DNA from: Mumia flava
GTDB lineage: Bacteria; Actinomycetota; Actinomycetes; Propionibacteriales; Nocardioidaceae
Reading direction: 5' to 3'
Assembly (NCBI RefSeq): GCF_002797495.1
Contig: NZ_PGEZ01000001.1
Location: 248,001 to 312,000, forward strand
Length of the DNA: 64,000 nt
Shown: positions 50,314 through 58,980 of the stretch, one piece after another
Layout: every line of letters starts with the position of its first letter
How positions within the stretch are numbered: the stretch's first letter is position 1
Notes under the pieces: model-generated
What the model was told of the DNA's origin: nothing
Databases searched by the model: none
The model's input: only the letters and a program-made list of their open reading frames with translations
Translations under genes and position numbers: made by a program

Positions 50314-51215
50314 TCCTCTTCTCCGTTCTCTGCGTTGGCTGCCTCGGCCTCGGCGAGCCCGGCGATCCGGTACGCCTCGGCGGCGCCCTCGGGCTCACCG
50401 ACCTGGCCGGCGGCCTGGAGCTCCTGCAGGTGGGCGTCGTACTCCTCGCTGGAGACGATGCGCACCGTGAAGATCATCCGCGAGTGGTAGAGACCGCACA
50501 GCTCGGCGCAGCGGCCGGTGAACGTGCCCTCTCGGTTCGGGGTGAGGTCGAAGCTGTTGACCTTGCCGGGGACGACGTCCATCTTGAAGTAGAACTCCGG
50601 CACCCAGAACGAGTGGATGACGTCGGGCGAGACCAGGTTGAACCGCACCGACTCGTCGACCGGCAGCCACAGCTCGGTCGGGTTGTCGGTGTCGCCCGTG
50701 TCGAAGACCGGGACGCCGCCGGTGGCCTCTTCGTCCAGGTAGTTGAAGGTGAACTGCCACTTGCTCCCGACCACCGTGACCGTGTGGTCGGGGTCGTCGA
50801 CCTTCTCCAGCATCTCGTTCTGCGCCGAGACGGTCTCCGCGAAGAAGATCGCGACCACGATGATCGGCGCCACCGTGTACAGCACCTCCAGCGGGAGGTG
50901 GTAGCGGATCTGGCTCGGGGCGTCCTCGTCACGCTTGCGGTAGCGGACCATCGCCCAGGCCATCAGGCCGAAGACGAGGACGAAGACGACGCCGCTCGCG
51001 ATCCACGCTCCCACCCACAGGGGGAACATCGCGTCGACCCGGTCGCTCGCGCCGACCGGCAGCGCCAGGCGCTTCCATTCGTTCGCGTCCGTCGGAGAGC
51101 AACCACTGAGCATCACGGTCGCGGCGACCACGGACACGACGCCCAGCACCGTGGTGCTCGGGCGGCGACGCTTGTCCTCGGATCGCTTGTCGCGCGCGAA
51201 GAGTTCCAGACCCAC
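50310..51215 (-). CDS. ctaC: Cytochrome c oxidase subunit II CtaC
   Basis: CtaC holds the CuA centre that takes electrons from QcrC. The 301-aa product is a predicted lipoprotein (lipobox VMLSGCSP), then has two membrane helices (about 62-85 and 106-126) and a cupredoxin domain with the CuA ligands [10 protein letters not shown] and [17 protein letters not shown] 51215 follows AAAGG by 6 nt. It heads the ctaC-ctaD-ctaF operon; the 133-bp gap to the upstream kinase gene likely holds the promoter. asnB, next to ctaC in M. tuberculosis, is missing here. Confidence 0.95.
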   Translation of the reverse strand: MGLELFARDKRSEDKRRRPSTTVLGVVSVVAATVMLSGCSPTDANEWKRLALPVGASDRVDAMFPLWVGAWIASGVVFVLVFGLMAWAMVRYRKRDEDAPSQIRYHLPLEVLYTVAPIIVVAIFFAETVSAQNEMLEKVDDPDHTVTVVGSKWQFTFNYLDEEATGGVPVFDTGDTDNPTELWLPVDESVRFNLVSPDVIHSFWVPEFYFKMDVVPGKVNSFDLTPNREGTFTGRCAELCGLYHSRMIFTVRIVSSEEYDAHLQELQAAGQVGEPEGAAEAYRIAGLAEAEAANAENGEEE

Positions 51216-51348
51216 CAGGCGCCTTTCTGGCTCGATACGTCTTCTGACCGCAGCGGTGACGGAGGGCGCTCCCGGAGCAGCGGTACCGTCCGACCGCGAA
51301 CGACAGCACCCTACCCCGGACTGGTCGGTCGAGCCGCCAGAGGTCCCC

Positions 51349-52329
51349 TCACAGCGCGGGCAGGGCATCGTCTACGATGCGCGCCGCCTCGTCGCCGTAC
51401 TGCACGCCCAGACGGGCCAGCAGACCGGCCCGGTCGAGGCGGTACTCCTGCGTCCCGGTGGTCTCCACCACGCCCGCCGCAAGGGTGCACCCCAGCTGCG
51501 CGCACTGCTCGTGCCCGAGCTCGAGGGCCAGCCCGGCCAGGAACCCCGCCCGGAACGCGTCACCCACCCCGGTCGGGTCGACCGCGTCGATCCCGGCGAT
51601 CGCCGGAACCTCGAGCACGGAGCCGTCCTCCTCGAAGACCGTGACGCCGGCGGCACCACGGGTGACGACACGGGTGCCGACGCGCTCGGCGATCTCGCCT
51701 GCGCTCCACCCGGTCTTCTTCTCCGTCAGCGCGGCCTCGTACTCGTTGGAGAACAGGTACGCGGCGCCGTCGATCAGCCGGCGGATCAGGTCGCCGTCGG
51801 CCCAGGCGAGCTGCTGGGAGGGATCGGCCGCGAAGCGATAGCCACGGCTGCGGCACTCCTCGGTGTGGCGGACCATCCCCTCGGGGTCGTCGGGTCCGAT
51901 CAGCACGATCCCCCAACCGCCTGACCGGTCGTGGATCGGGGCGAGCTCGATCTCGCGCGCCTCCGACATCGCCCCGGCGTAGAAGGTCGCGATCTGGGCG
52001 TGCGACCGGTCGGTCGTGCAGACGAACCGCGCGGTGTGCTTGGTCTCGGAGGTGTGGACCCCCGAGCAGTCGACCCCGTGCCGCTCCAGCCACGAGCGGT
52101 AGTCCGCGAAGTCCTCCCCCACGGCGCCGATCAGCACGGGGCGCTGGCCCAGCACCGCGAGGCCGAACGCGATGTTCGCGCCGCAGCCCCCGCGGCGTAC
52201 CTCGAGGTCGTCGACGAGGAAGGACAGCGAGATCTTGTCGAGCTGGTCGACGACCAGCGAGTCGGAGAACAGCCCCGGGAACGTCATCAGGTGATCGTTC
52301 GCGATGGATCCGGACACGGCGATCTGCAA
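51349..52329 (-). CDS. PfkB-family carbohydrate/adenosine kinase
   Basis: The 326-aa ribokinase-fold enzyme has MQIAVSGSIANDHLMTFPG, the di-glycine hinge RRGGCGANIAFGLAVLG (about 45-61) and the C-terminal catalytic motif DAVDPTGVGDAFRAGFLAG with the Asp base. It matches the group of Rv2202c (AdoK), shown to phosphorylate adenosine, though other members accept sugars. Start: TTG 52329, with GAGGAG 6 nt upstream, gives the family start. A TATCGT -10 box lies about 37 nt upstream (near 52370). Confidence 0.9.
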   Translation of the reverse strand: MQIAVSGSIANDHLMTFPGLFSDSLVVDQLDKISLSFLVDDLEVRRGGCGANIAFGLAVLGQRPVLIGAVGEDFADYRSWLERHGVDCSGVHTSETKHTARFVCTTDRSHAQIATFYAGAMSEAREIELAPIHDRSGGWGIVLIGPDDPEGMVRHTEECRSRGYRFAADPSQQLAWADGDLIRRLIDGAAYLFSNEYEAALTEKKTGWSAGEIAERVGTRVVTRGAAGVTVFEEDGSVLEVPAIAGIDAVDPTGVGDAFRAGFLAGLALELGHEQCAQLGCTLAAGVVETTGTQEYRLDRAGLLARLGVQYGDEAARIVDDALPAL

Positions 52330-52408
52330 CGGAGGCTCCTCGGTCGACGAACAGTGCCGCAGTCACGATAGTCCCCCCGACCGGCGCGCGGGCCCGGGGC
52401 GCAGAACG

Positions 52409-52447
52409 CGAGGACCGTGCCTCACCGGGAGTGAGGCACGGTCCTCG
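52409..52447 (-). terminator. Terminator after erpA
   Basis: A perfect 17-bp stem (52409-52425 with 52431-52447) with a 5-base loop lies about 65 bases after the erpA stop and before the kinase promoter. Confidence 0.85.
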
Positions 52448-52511
52448 TGGTCGTGCGGGGTCGGCTCGGTGCCGTGCTGCTAGGCCGGCGCCGACCCGGT
52501 CGTACGGCGGC

Positions 52512-52868
52512 TCAGTGGAACGAGTCGCCGCAGGCGCACGAGCCGGTGGCGTTCGGGTTGTCGATCGTGAAGCCCTGCTTCTCGATCGTGTCCACGAAGT
52601 CGATCGTGGCGCCGTGGAGGTAAGGGACGCTCATCCGGTCGACGACCAGCGAGACCCCGTCGAACTCGGCCGCCTCGTCCCCGTCGAGCGTGCGCTCGTC
52701 GAAGAAGAGCTGGTAGCGCAGGCCCGAGCAGCCGCCCGGCTGCACGGCGATGCGCAGCGAGAGGTCCTCGCGGCCCTCCTGCTCCAGCAGGCTCTTGACC
52801 TTGGAGGCCGCGTTGTCCGTGAGCGTGACGCCCTGGATCGCGGTGTCGTCGGTGCTCTGCACGGTCAT
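52512..52868 (-). CDS. erpA: Iron-sulfur cluster insertion protein ErpA (A-type carrier)
   Basis: A-type carriers deliver Fe-S clusters to apoproteins. The 118-aa product has the HesB-like domain with VQPGGCSGLRYQLFFDE (first Cys about 49) and the C-terminal CACGDSFH pair of cysteines, the three expected ligands. Rv2204c is the counterpart. ATG 52868 has GGGAGA 4 nt upstream; the frame extends a further 9 residues to 52895 without family support. A 17-bp hairpin follows. Confidence 0.93.
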   Translation of the reverse strand: MTVQSTDDTAIQGVTLTDNAASKVKSLLEQEGREDLSLRIAVQPGGCSGLRYQLFFDERTLDGDEAAEFDGVSLVVDRMSVPYLHGATIDFVDTIEKQGFTIDNPNATGSCACGDSFH

Positions 52869-52959
52869 GTGTTCTCCCGTATGTCTCTGGTGCAAGGACG
52901 CGTCCGTTCACCTTCGAACGCGGCGGCTCGCCTGTTCATTCCACCGTACGGGCCCAAGC

Positions 52960-54132
52960 CTACGCCGTCGGGCCGACGGACCCCGTGTCGCGCCGCCCGG
53001 TGGACGACCACGTCGTCGCCACCCGCTCGCCCAGCTCGGCCAACGCGGCCGCGGGCTCGGCCATCGCACGCTCGGCGCCGACGAGGTCGACCAGCGCGTA
53101 GGCCGCCTCGATCCCCATCGCGCGACGCTCCCGCGAACCGACCTCCACCCGTCCGGCGAGCACGACGCACGGACGCAGGGCCGCCGCCGCCCGGTCGGCG
53201 ACCCCGTCCACGACCTTCCCGGCCGCCGAGGTGATGTCGAAGGACCCCTCGCCGGTGATCACGACGTCGGCGGACCGGGCCCGCTCGGTGAGCCCCACGG
53301 CGTCGGCCACCAGCTCGACGCCCGGTTCGGTGGCGGCGCCGAGGAGCTGGAGCGCGAAGCCCAGGCCGCCGGCAGCGCCGGCTCCCGCGGCGTCGGCCGC
53401 ACGCCGCTCGGCGGGTGACGACCCGCAGGCCGCGACGACGAGCTGCTCAAGGAGGCCGTCCACCCGCAGCACGCCGTCGGAGTCCAGGCCCTTCTGGGGG
53501 CCGAAGGTCCGGGCAGCGCCGAACATCCCCAGGAGCGGCGTGGTCACGTCGGTCGCCGCGACCAGCCGGACCCCCGCGACCCGGGACCGCGCCGGCGCGA
53601 GGTCGAGCCGGCCGATCCCGTCGAACGCCTGCGGGCCGCCGTCGAGCGGCCGGTCGGCCTCCGCGCCGAGTGCGGCGAGCAAGCCGGCACCGCCGTCGGT
53701 GGTCGCGCTCCCGCCGAGCCCGACCACGACCGTACGAGCGCCCGCGTCGAGAGCGGTCGCGACCGCCTGACCCACGCCGTACGTGCTCGCGCGATCGGGC
53801 TCACGTCGGTCGTCCGCGGCGAGGCCGCAGGCCTGCGCGGACTCGACGTACGCCGTGGGGCCGTCGGGTGCGGCGCCCCCAGCACCGTGGTCGACGAGCA
53901 GGATCTCGACGTCGACCGGGGCTCCGAGCGGCCCTCGGACGCTCGCTCGCTGCACGCGGCCGCCCAGGGCCGCGTGCAGGGTCGTCACGAAGCCCGGTCC
54001 CCCGTCGGCCATCCCGACGAGGTCCAGGACGTCGTCCGGCGCCCGCCGCGCCCACCCAGCCGCGATCGCCGCGGCGGCCTCGGGCGCGCTCAGGGTGCCG
54101 GCGAACTTGTCCGGCGCCACCAGCACGCGCAT
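52960..54132 (-). CDS. Glycerate kinase
   Basis: This 390-aa GlxK-type enzyme phosphorylates D-glycerate. Family motifs are MRVLVAPDKFAGTLSAPEAA at the start, DGGPGFVTTLHAALGG, TVVVGLGGSATTDGGAGLLA, VAATDVTTPLLG, ARTFGPQKG and VVITGEGSFD. The first motif DKFAGTLSA and the GLGGSATTDGG loop are substrate-binding. Rv2205c is its counterpart. ATG 54132 is four bases after the aminotransferase stop, so the two form an operon. Codon use is like its neighbours. Confidence 0.92.
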   Translation of the reverse strand: MRVLVAPDKFAGTLSAPEAAAAIAAGWARRAPDDVLDLVGMADGGPGFVTTLHAALGGRVQRASVRGPLGAPVDVEILLVDHGAGGAAPDGPTAYVESAQACGLAADDRREPDRASTYGVGQAVATALDAGARTVVVGLGGSATTDGGAGLLAALGAEADRPLDGGPQAFDGIGRLDLAPARSRVAGVRLVAATDVTTPLLGMFGAARTFGPQKGLDSDGVLRVDGLLEQLVVAACGSSPAERRAADAAGAGAAGGLGFALQLLGAATEPGVELVADAVGLTERARSADVVITGEGSFDITSAAGKVVDGVADRAAAALRPCVVLAGRVEVGSRERRAMGIEAAYALVDLVGAERAMAEPAAALAELGERVATTWSSTGRRDTGSVGPTA

Positions 54133-54136
54133 CGGA

Positions 54137-55411
54137 TCAGGCCAGCGCCTTCTCGGCCGCGGCGAGCAGGACGCAGGTCGCGACCCCCTCCATGGCCGTG
54201 CGCAGGTCGTCCATCGAGGCGAACGTCGGAGCGATCCGGATGTTGCGGTCGTTCGGGTCCTGCTTGTACGGGAACGCCGACCCGGCCGGGGTGAGTGCGA
54301 TCCCGGCGCCCTTCGCGAGCTCCACCACCCGCGCCGCGGTGCCGTCCACGACGTCGAGGTCGACGAAGTAGCCGCCGGTCGGCGTGCTCCACCGCGCCAC
54401 ACCGTACGAGGCGAGCCGGTCGGTCAGGATCTGCTCGACCGCGGCGAACTTCGGAGCCAGCAGCTCGGTGTGCTCGTGCATGTGCGCGCGGACACCGTCG
54501 GCGTCGCCGAAGAACCGGACGTGGCGCAGCTGGTTGACCTTGTCGGGACCGATCGAGGCGAACGACAGGTGGCGGCGGAACCAGGCGACGTTCGCCGGCG
54601 AGGAGCCGAAGAACGCGACGCCCGAGCCGGCGAAGGTGATCTTGGAGGTCGAGGCGAAGAAGACCACGCGGTCCGGGTGCCCGCCGGCGGCGGCCAGCTC
54701 GAGCGCGGCAGCCGACTTCGTCTCGGTCTCGGTCAGGTGGTGCACGGCGTACGCGTTGTCCCAGAACACCCGGAAGTCCGGGGCCGCCGCCGGGAGCGCC
54801 ATCAGCCGGGCGGCGACCTCCGGTGTCGTCGTCACACCGGTCGGGTTGGCGTACGTCGGGACGAGCCACAGACCCTTGAACGACGGGTCGGAGCCGATCA
54901 GCGCGGCGACGGCGTCGACGTCCGGGCCGTCGGAGAGCATGTCGACGGTGACCATCTCGATGCCGAGCGACTCCAGCAGCGCGAAGTGGCGGTCGTAGCC
55001 CGGCACGGGGCAGACGAACTTGACCGTCTCCTCGGCCGACCAGGGCCGCGGAGAGTCGTCGAAGCCGTGGAGGAGCGCCCACACGATGACGTCGTGCATC
55101 AGCGTGAGGCTGGAGTTGCCCTGCGCGAGCAGCTGATCGACGGGGATGCCGAGCAGGTCGGAGAAGATGGCACGCAGCTCCGGCAGACCGTCCAGACCGC
55201 CGTAGTTGCGGGTGTCGGTGCCGTCGGCGGCGCGGTAGTCGTCGGAGCCCGGGAGGGACAGCAGCGCGTTCGAGAGGTCGAGCTGGTCGGCCCCGGGCTT
55301 GCCCCGGGTCAGGTCCAGCGCGAGGTCACGAGCCTTCAGCGCGTCGTACGCGTCGCGCTGCTCGCCCAGCAGGGTGGAGATCTGGTCGCGGTCCAGGGTG
55401 ACGATGGTCAT
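54137..55411 (-). CDS. PLP-dependent aspartate aminotransferase (MocR-like AAT)
   Basis: The 424-aa fold-type I aminotransferase of the aspartate/alanine-glyoxylate MocR-like family has the PLP lysine in STSKITFAGSG (about 241-251), DNAYAVHHL and the substrate Arg near RNIRIAPTF at the C-terminus. It has no helix-turn-helix, so it acts as an enzyme only. Aspartate-oxaloacetate transamination is the likely role. ATG 55411 is the clear start. The next gene, glycerate kinase, begins five bases after the stop. Confidence 0.9.
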   Translation of the reverse strand: MTIVTLDRDQISTLLGEQRDAYDALKARDLALDLTRGKPGADQLDLSNALLSLPGSDDYRAADGTDTRNYGGLDGLPELRAIFSDLLGIPVDQLLAQGNSSLTLMHDVIVWALLHGFDDSPRPWSAEETVKFVCPVPGYDRHFALLESLGIEMVTVDMLSDGPDVDAVAALIGSDPSFKGLWLVPTYANPTGVTTTPEVAARLMALPAAAPDFRVFWDNAYAVHHLTETETKSAAALELAAAGGHPDRVVFFASTSKITFAGSGVAFFGSSPANVAWFRRHLSFASIGPDKVNQLRHVRFFGDADGVRAHMHEHTELLAPKFAAVEQILTDRLASYGVARWSTPTGGYFVDLDVVDGTAARVVELAKGAGIALTPAGSAFPYKQDPNDRNIRIAPTFASMDDLRTAMEGVATCVLLAAAEKALA

Positions 55412-55529
55412 GCGTGTCCTCGAAGTGGTGACGGAGCGAGCCGCCGGCGGCGCGCGTCCTCGAATCTACCGAGCGGCCTCGGCGCCGCCCCAGGCGCCTA
55501 CCCCGGTGGGGCCGCGCCGAGCCGTCCGT

Positions 55530-56102
55530 CTATCCCAGACCCGGAGCGCCCCAGACCGCGAGCCAGCGGCCGAGGTCCGACTCGATCCGCAGGTCGTCGC
55601 CGACGATCCCGCGGACCTGGAGCTCGAGGGCGTTGTCACGGCGGTTCGGGCCGGTCGGTGCGAAGGGGTAGAAGGTGCCGCGCTTGTAGAGGTAGACCAG
55701 CGCGAACGGGGCGCCGTCGGCCGTGGTGAATGCGACAGTGGAGCACAGCAGTTGCGGTCCGAAGCCGTTGTCGGTGAGCGCGGTGTTGATCGCGTGCAGG
55801 TCGGTCACCAGCCCGCCGACGTCGCCGGCGTCGTGGCGGCACAGCAGCCACGTGAAGCCGAAGTCGTCGACGGTCCGCTCGACCTTCGGTCCCTGGTCCG
55901 CGTCGAGCAGCTCGGTGACGTCGCGCTGGGTGTCGTGGAAGGCCGCACCCTCGCTCTGGCGGTAGCAGACCGCGCCGATGCCGGTCGGGCGGATGCCGGC
56001 CGCCGCCTCGAGCGTGATGGCTGCCGAGGGCAGGGCGAACAACGCGTCCAGGTCGGCGCTCGGCGGCTTCGTCCGGCCGAACAGCGAGTCGAAGAACCCC
56101 AT
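55530..56102 (-). CDS. pspAB: PspA-associated protein PspAB
   Basis: This 190-aa soluble protein begins MGFFDSLFGRTKPPSADLDA and ends RIESDLGRWLAVWGAPGLG. Conserved segments are LPSAAITLEAAAGIRPTGIG, FGFTWLLCRHDAGDVGGLVT and FALVYLYKRGTFYPFAPTGP. It matches PspAB, a family of unknown biochemistry found with HtpX and PspA in actinobacteria. ATG 56102 overlaps the htpX stop by one base (TGATG). It is the last gene of the psp operon. Confidence 0.88.
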   Translation of the reverse strand: MGFFDSLFGRTKPPSADLDALFALPSAAITLEAAAGIRPTGIGAVCYRQSEGAAFHDTQRDVTELLDADQGPKVERTVDDFGFTWLLCRHDAGDVGGLVTDLHAINTALTDNGFGPQLLCSTVAFTTADGAPFALVYLYKRGTFYPFAPTGPNRRDNALELQVRGIVGDDLRIESDLGRWLAVWGAPGLG

Positions 56103-57001
56103 CAGAGGGGTCGTCCGAGGTCGGCGGAGATCCGTGCGAGCTGCTCGAGGCGCTTCTCGACCGGCGGGTGGGTCGCGAACATGCCCGCCAGCGACTGGCG
56201 GTCGAAGGCCGGTGTGGCGAAGAAGAACGCGCTCATGTTCTCGACCTCGCGCAGGTCGCGGCTGGGGATCCGGCCCATCTCGCCGGTGATCTTCGTCAGC
56301 GCCGAGGCGAGCGCGGAGGGCTTGCCCGTGAGGTACGCGCCGGAGCGGTCGGCGGACAGCTCGCGGTAGCGCGACAGCGCACGGGTGAGCAGGAAGCTGA
56401 TGAAGTAGGCGATCATGCTGGCCAGCCAGACCACGATGAACATCAGCGCTGCGTTGTTGTTGCGGTCGCGCCCGCCGCCCAGGAACGGCGCCCAACGGAT
56501 CAGGAACCCGGCGAGCAGGCCCAGCGACGAGGCCACCGTCATCACCGCGACGTCGCGGTTGGCGACGTGGGCCAGCTCGTGGCTCAGCACGCCCTCGAGC
56601 TCCTCGGCGTCGAGGCGACGCAGGATCCCGGTGGTCACGCAGACCGCCGAGTGCTGCGGCGAGCGACCGGTGGCGAACGCGTTCGGGAGGTCGGTGTCGG
56701 CCACCGCGACCGTCGGCTTCGGCATGTCGGCGAGCGCGCACAGCCGGTCGATCATGCCGTGCAGCTCCGGCGCCTGCTCGGGCGTGACGACGCGGGCCTT
56801 CATCGAGGCCAGGGCCAGCTTGTCCGAGAAGTACCACTGCCCCCACGCCATCGCGATGATGACGACGGCGGCGGTCAGAGCGCTCGGCATGACGGTGATC
56901 AGCACCGCACCGAATGCGAGGTACAGCGCGACCAGACCGAGACTGACCGCGCCGATCCGGCGGGTCAGCTTGGCGTCGCTGCGAAAGCGAGTCCTGGACA
57001 T
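56102..57001 (-). CDS. htpX: M48 family zinc protease HtpX
   Basis: HtpX is a membrane protease that degrades misfolded membrane proteins. The 299-aa product has two N-terminal helices, the zinc motif HELAH (about 140-144, in VLSHELAHVANRDV) and a downstream Glu ligand region (YRELSADRSGAYL), with two more helices between. ATG 57001 has GAGAGG upstream; the frame to 57037 is not supported. It lies 110 bp after pspAA in the same direction; the stop overlaps pspAB. Confidence 0.93.
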   Translation of the reverse strand: MSRTRFRSDAKLTRRIGAVSLGLVALYLAFGAVLITVMPSALTAAVVIIAMAWGQWYFSDKLALASMKARVVTPEQAPELHGMIDRLCALADMPKPTVAVADTDLPNAFATGRSPQHSAVCVTTGILRRLDAEELEGVLSHELAHVANRDVAVMTVASSLGLLAGFLIRWAPFLGGGRDRNNNAALMFIVVWLASMIAYFISFLLTRALSRYRELSADRSGAYLTGKPSALASALTKITGEMGRIPSRDLREVENMSAFFFATPAFDRQSLAGMFATHPPVEKRLEQLARISADLGRPL

Positions 57002-57111
57002 GGTTCCTCTCCCGGGGCCGCACACGGCCCGCTCCACCTGAACAACGACCGTCGAGGCCCGACCGTTCCCGGGTGGACCTCGACCGGTCCTCCCCCGGGA
57101 CTCAGCCGGAC

Positions 57112-57390
57112 TCAGCCGGGGATGAACCCGTCGGCACCGAGCAGCTCCTCGACCTCGTGGATCGACGAGTCCGACGCGGGCAGGATCAGGTCCGACTCCA
57201 CGATCTCGGCGTCCGGGACCGGGGTGCCGTGGTCGCGGACCGCCCCCAGCAGGTCGTTCAGCGCGGACACGAAGGCGGCATCGTCGTGAGCGGTGACCGC
57301 TGCCTCGACGGCGTCGTCCAGGGCCTCGAGCCGCTCGACGTCGGCGTCGGGCACCCGGAACTGGCCCTCGGTGAGGATCCGGACGATCAC
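57112..57390 (-). CDS. pspAA: PspA-associated protein PspAA
   Basis: This 92-aa soluble protein starts MIVRILTEGQFRVPDADVER and has DDAAFVSALNDLLGAV and the ending EELLGADGFIPG, the features of PspAA, a trihelical domain family linked to PspA in actinobacteria. Its role is proposed to be PspA control. GTG 57390 overlaps the PspA stop (GTGA), so it is co-translated with PspA. Confidence 0.88.
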   Translation of the reverse strand: MIVRILTEGQFRVPDADVERLEALDDAVEAAVTAHDDAAFVSALNDLLGAVRDHGTPVPDAEIVESDLILPASDSSIHEVEELLGADGFIPG

Positions 57391-58133
57391 GCCTCGTCCT
57401 CCTTCTTCGCGTCGATCGCCGGCTTGGCGTCGCCGCCCCCGAGCTGCTTCTTCATCGCCTCGAGCTCGGCGTCGACGCTGGAGCTCGACGCGAGCGCGTC
57501 CAGCTCGCGCGAGATGTCGTCGTTCGGGCCGGCGGTCACGTCGTCGAGGGCGCCGGAGGCGAGCAGCTCGTCGACCGCGCCCGAGCGCGCCTGCAGCTGG
57601 GCCGTCTTGTCCTCGGCACGCTGGATCGCCATGCCGACGTCACCCATCTCCTCCGAGATCCCGGAGAACGCCTCGGTGATCTGCGTCTGCGCCTCGGCGG
57701 CCGTGTAGGTCGCCTTGATCGTCTCCTTGCGCGTCCGGAACGACTCGACCTTGGCCTGGAGGCGCTTCGACGCGAGGGTGAGCTTCTCCTCCTCGGCCTG
57801 GAGCGCGGCGTGCTGCGTCTGGAGGTCGGAGATCTGCTGCTCCAGACCCGAACGACGGGTCAGGGCCTCGCGGGCGAGGTCCTCGCGGTTGGCCGCCAGC
57901 GCCTTCTTCGCCTGGTCCTGCAGCTTGGTGCCCTGCTGCTCGAGCTGGTTGATCTGCAGCTCGACGCGCTTGCGGCTCGTCGCCACGTCGGCGACGCCGC
58001 GACGCACCTTCTGGAGCAGCTCGAGCTGCTTCTGGTAGCTGTAGTCCAGGGTCTCGCGCGGATCCTCGGCCTTGTCGAGAGCCTTGTTGGCCTTGGCGCG
58101 GAAGATCATCCCCATCCGCTTCATGATGCCCAT
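57387..58133 (-). CDS. pspA: Phage shock protein A (PspA/IM30 family)
   Basis: PspA forms membrane-bound oligomers that protect damaged cytoplasmic membranes. The 248-aa product is almost wholly coiled coil: an amphipathic helix MGIMKRMGMIFRAKANKALD, then DPRETLDYSYQKQLELLQKV and long Glu/Lys/Gln-rich helices to about 190, and an acidic tail. ATG 58133 was chosen over the ATG at 58124. A -10-like TAAGGT lies about 40 nt upstream. It heads the pspA-pspAA-htpX-pspAB operon and is divergent from a DUF3043 gene. Confidence 0.93.
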   Translation of the reverse strand: MGIMKRMGMIFRAKANKALDKAEDPRETLDYSYQKQLELLQKVRRGVADVATSRKRVELQINQLEQQGTKLQDQAKKALAANREDLAREALTRRSGLEQQISDLQTQHAALQAEEEKLTLASKRLQAKVESFRTRKETIKATYTAAEAQTQITEAFSGISEEMGDVGMAIQRAEDKTAQLQARSGAVDELLASGALDDVTAGPNDDISRELDALASSSSVDAELEAMKKQLGGGDAKPAIDAKKEDEA

Positions 58134-58277
58134 CGTGGAGTCTGTCCCCTTCGGAGTCGCTGTTGGCTCCACCTTACGGCCCAGGGCGTCAGGAACGCAC
58201 CGGCCTCTTCTGGCGCGAGGGGCGCCCCGGTAGGCTCGACCAGCAGCCGCCCTCCCGACCGAACGACCGAGGCACCC

Positions 58278-58844
58278 GTGTTCCGACGCAACGACAAGTC
58301 CGCCGCCGAGCCGATCCCCGAGCCGAAGGCGGGAGGCAAGGGTCGACCGACCCCCACGCGCAAGGAGGCGGAGGCGGCTCGCAAGGCAGCGCTGAAGTCT
58401 CCGGGCTCGCGCAAGGAGCAGGCGAAGGCGGACCGCGCGCGCCGGTCCGCCGAGCGCGGCAAGATCCGCCAGGCGATGGAGACCGGCGACGACCGCTACC
58501 TCCCGGCCCGCGACCGCGGCCCGGTCCGCCGGTTCGTGCGCGACACCGTGGACTCGCGTCGCAACCTCGGCGAGTACCTCATGCCGGTCCTCGTCGTGAT
58601 CCTGCTGATGTCGCTGGTGCCGGCGGCGTGGGCGGTCTCGACGATCTACACGCTGTGGCTGGTCGCGATCGTCGGCACGGTGATCGACTCGTTCGTGCTC
58701 GTCCGCAAGGTCAAGCGCGGGGTGCGCGAGCGCTTCCCCGACGCCTCCACCAAGGGCCTGACCGCGTACGCCCTGCTGCGCAGCACGCAGATCCGGCGCC
58801 TGCGGCTCCCCAAGCCGCAGGTGCGCCACGGCGACAAGATCTGA
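58278..58844 (+). CDS. DUF3043 membrane protein
   Basis: This 188-aa protein has a highly charged N-terminal half (KEAEAARKAALKSPGSRKEQ), then two membrane helices (about 102-122 and 124-142) and a basic tail (LLRSTQIRRLRLPKPQVRHG). It matches DUF3043, an actinobacterial family of unknown function. GTG 58278 has GAGG 5 nt upstream; a TAGGCT -10 box lies near 58232. It is divergent from pspA, 145 bp apart, with no sign of shared operators. Confidence 0.85.
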   Translation: MFRRNDKSAAEPIPEPKAGGKGRPTPTRKEAEAARKAALKSPGSRKEQAKADRARRSAERGKIRQAMETGDDRYLPARDRGPVRRFVRDTVDSRRNLGEYLMPVLVVILLMSLVPAAWAVSTIYTLWLVAIVGTVIDSFVLVRKVKRGVRERFPDASTKGLTAYALLRSTQIRRLRLPKPQVRHGDKI

Positions 58845-58942
58845 GTCCCTGCCGGCGAGCCCGTCGAGACCCCGCCGGCGCATGCGCAGCCCCGTAGGTG
58901 CGCACTTCGGCGGCTACGGTCGCACCTGAGGGGATGCACGGG

Positions 58943-58959
58943 TGCCGGACGGTCCGGCA
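58943..58959. terminator. Short dyad between DUF3043 and gcvT ends
   Basis: TGCCGGAC-G-GTCCGGCA is a 17-base palindrome between convergent genes. A larger hairpin is not obvious, so its terminator role is only possible. Confidence 0.35.
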
Positions 58960-58980
58960 GCTCGGCCCGCCCTGAGGCCG

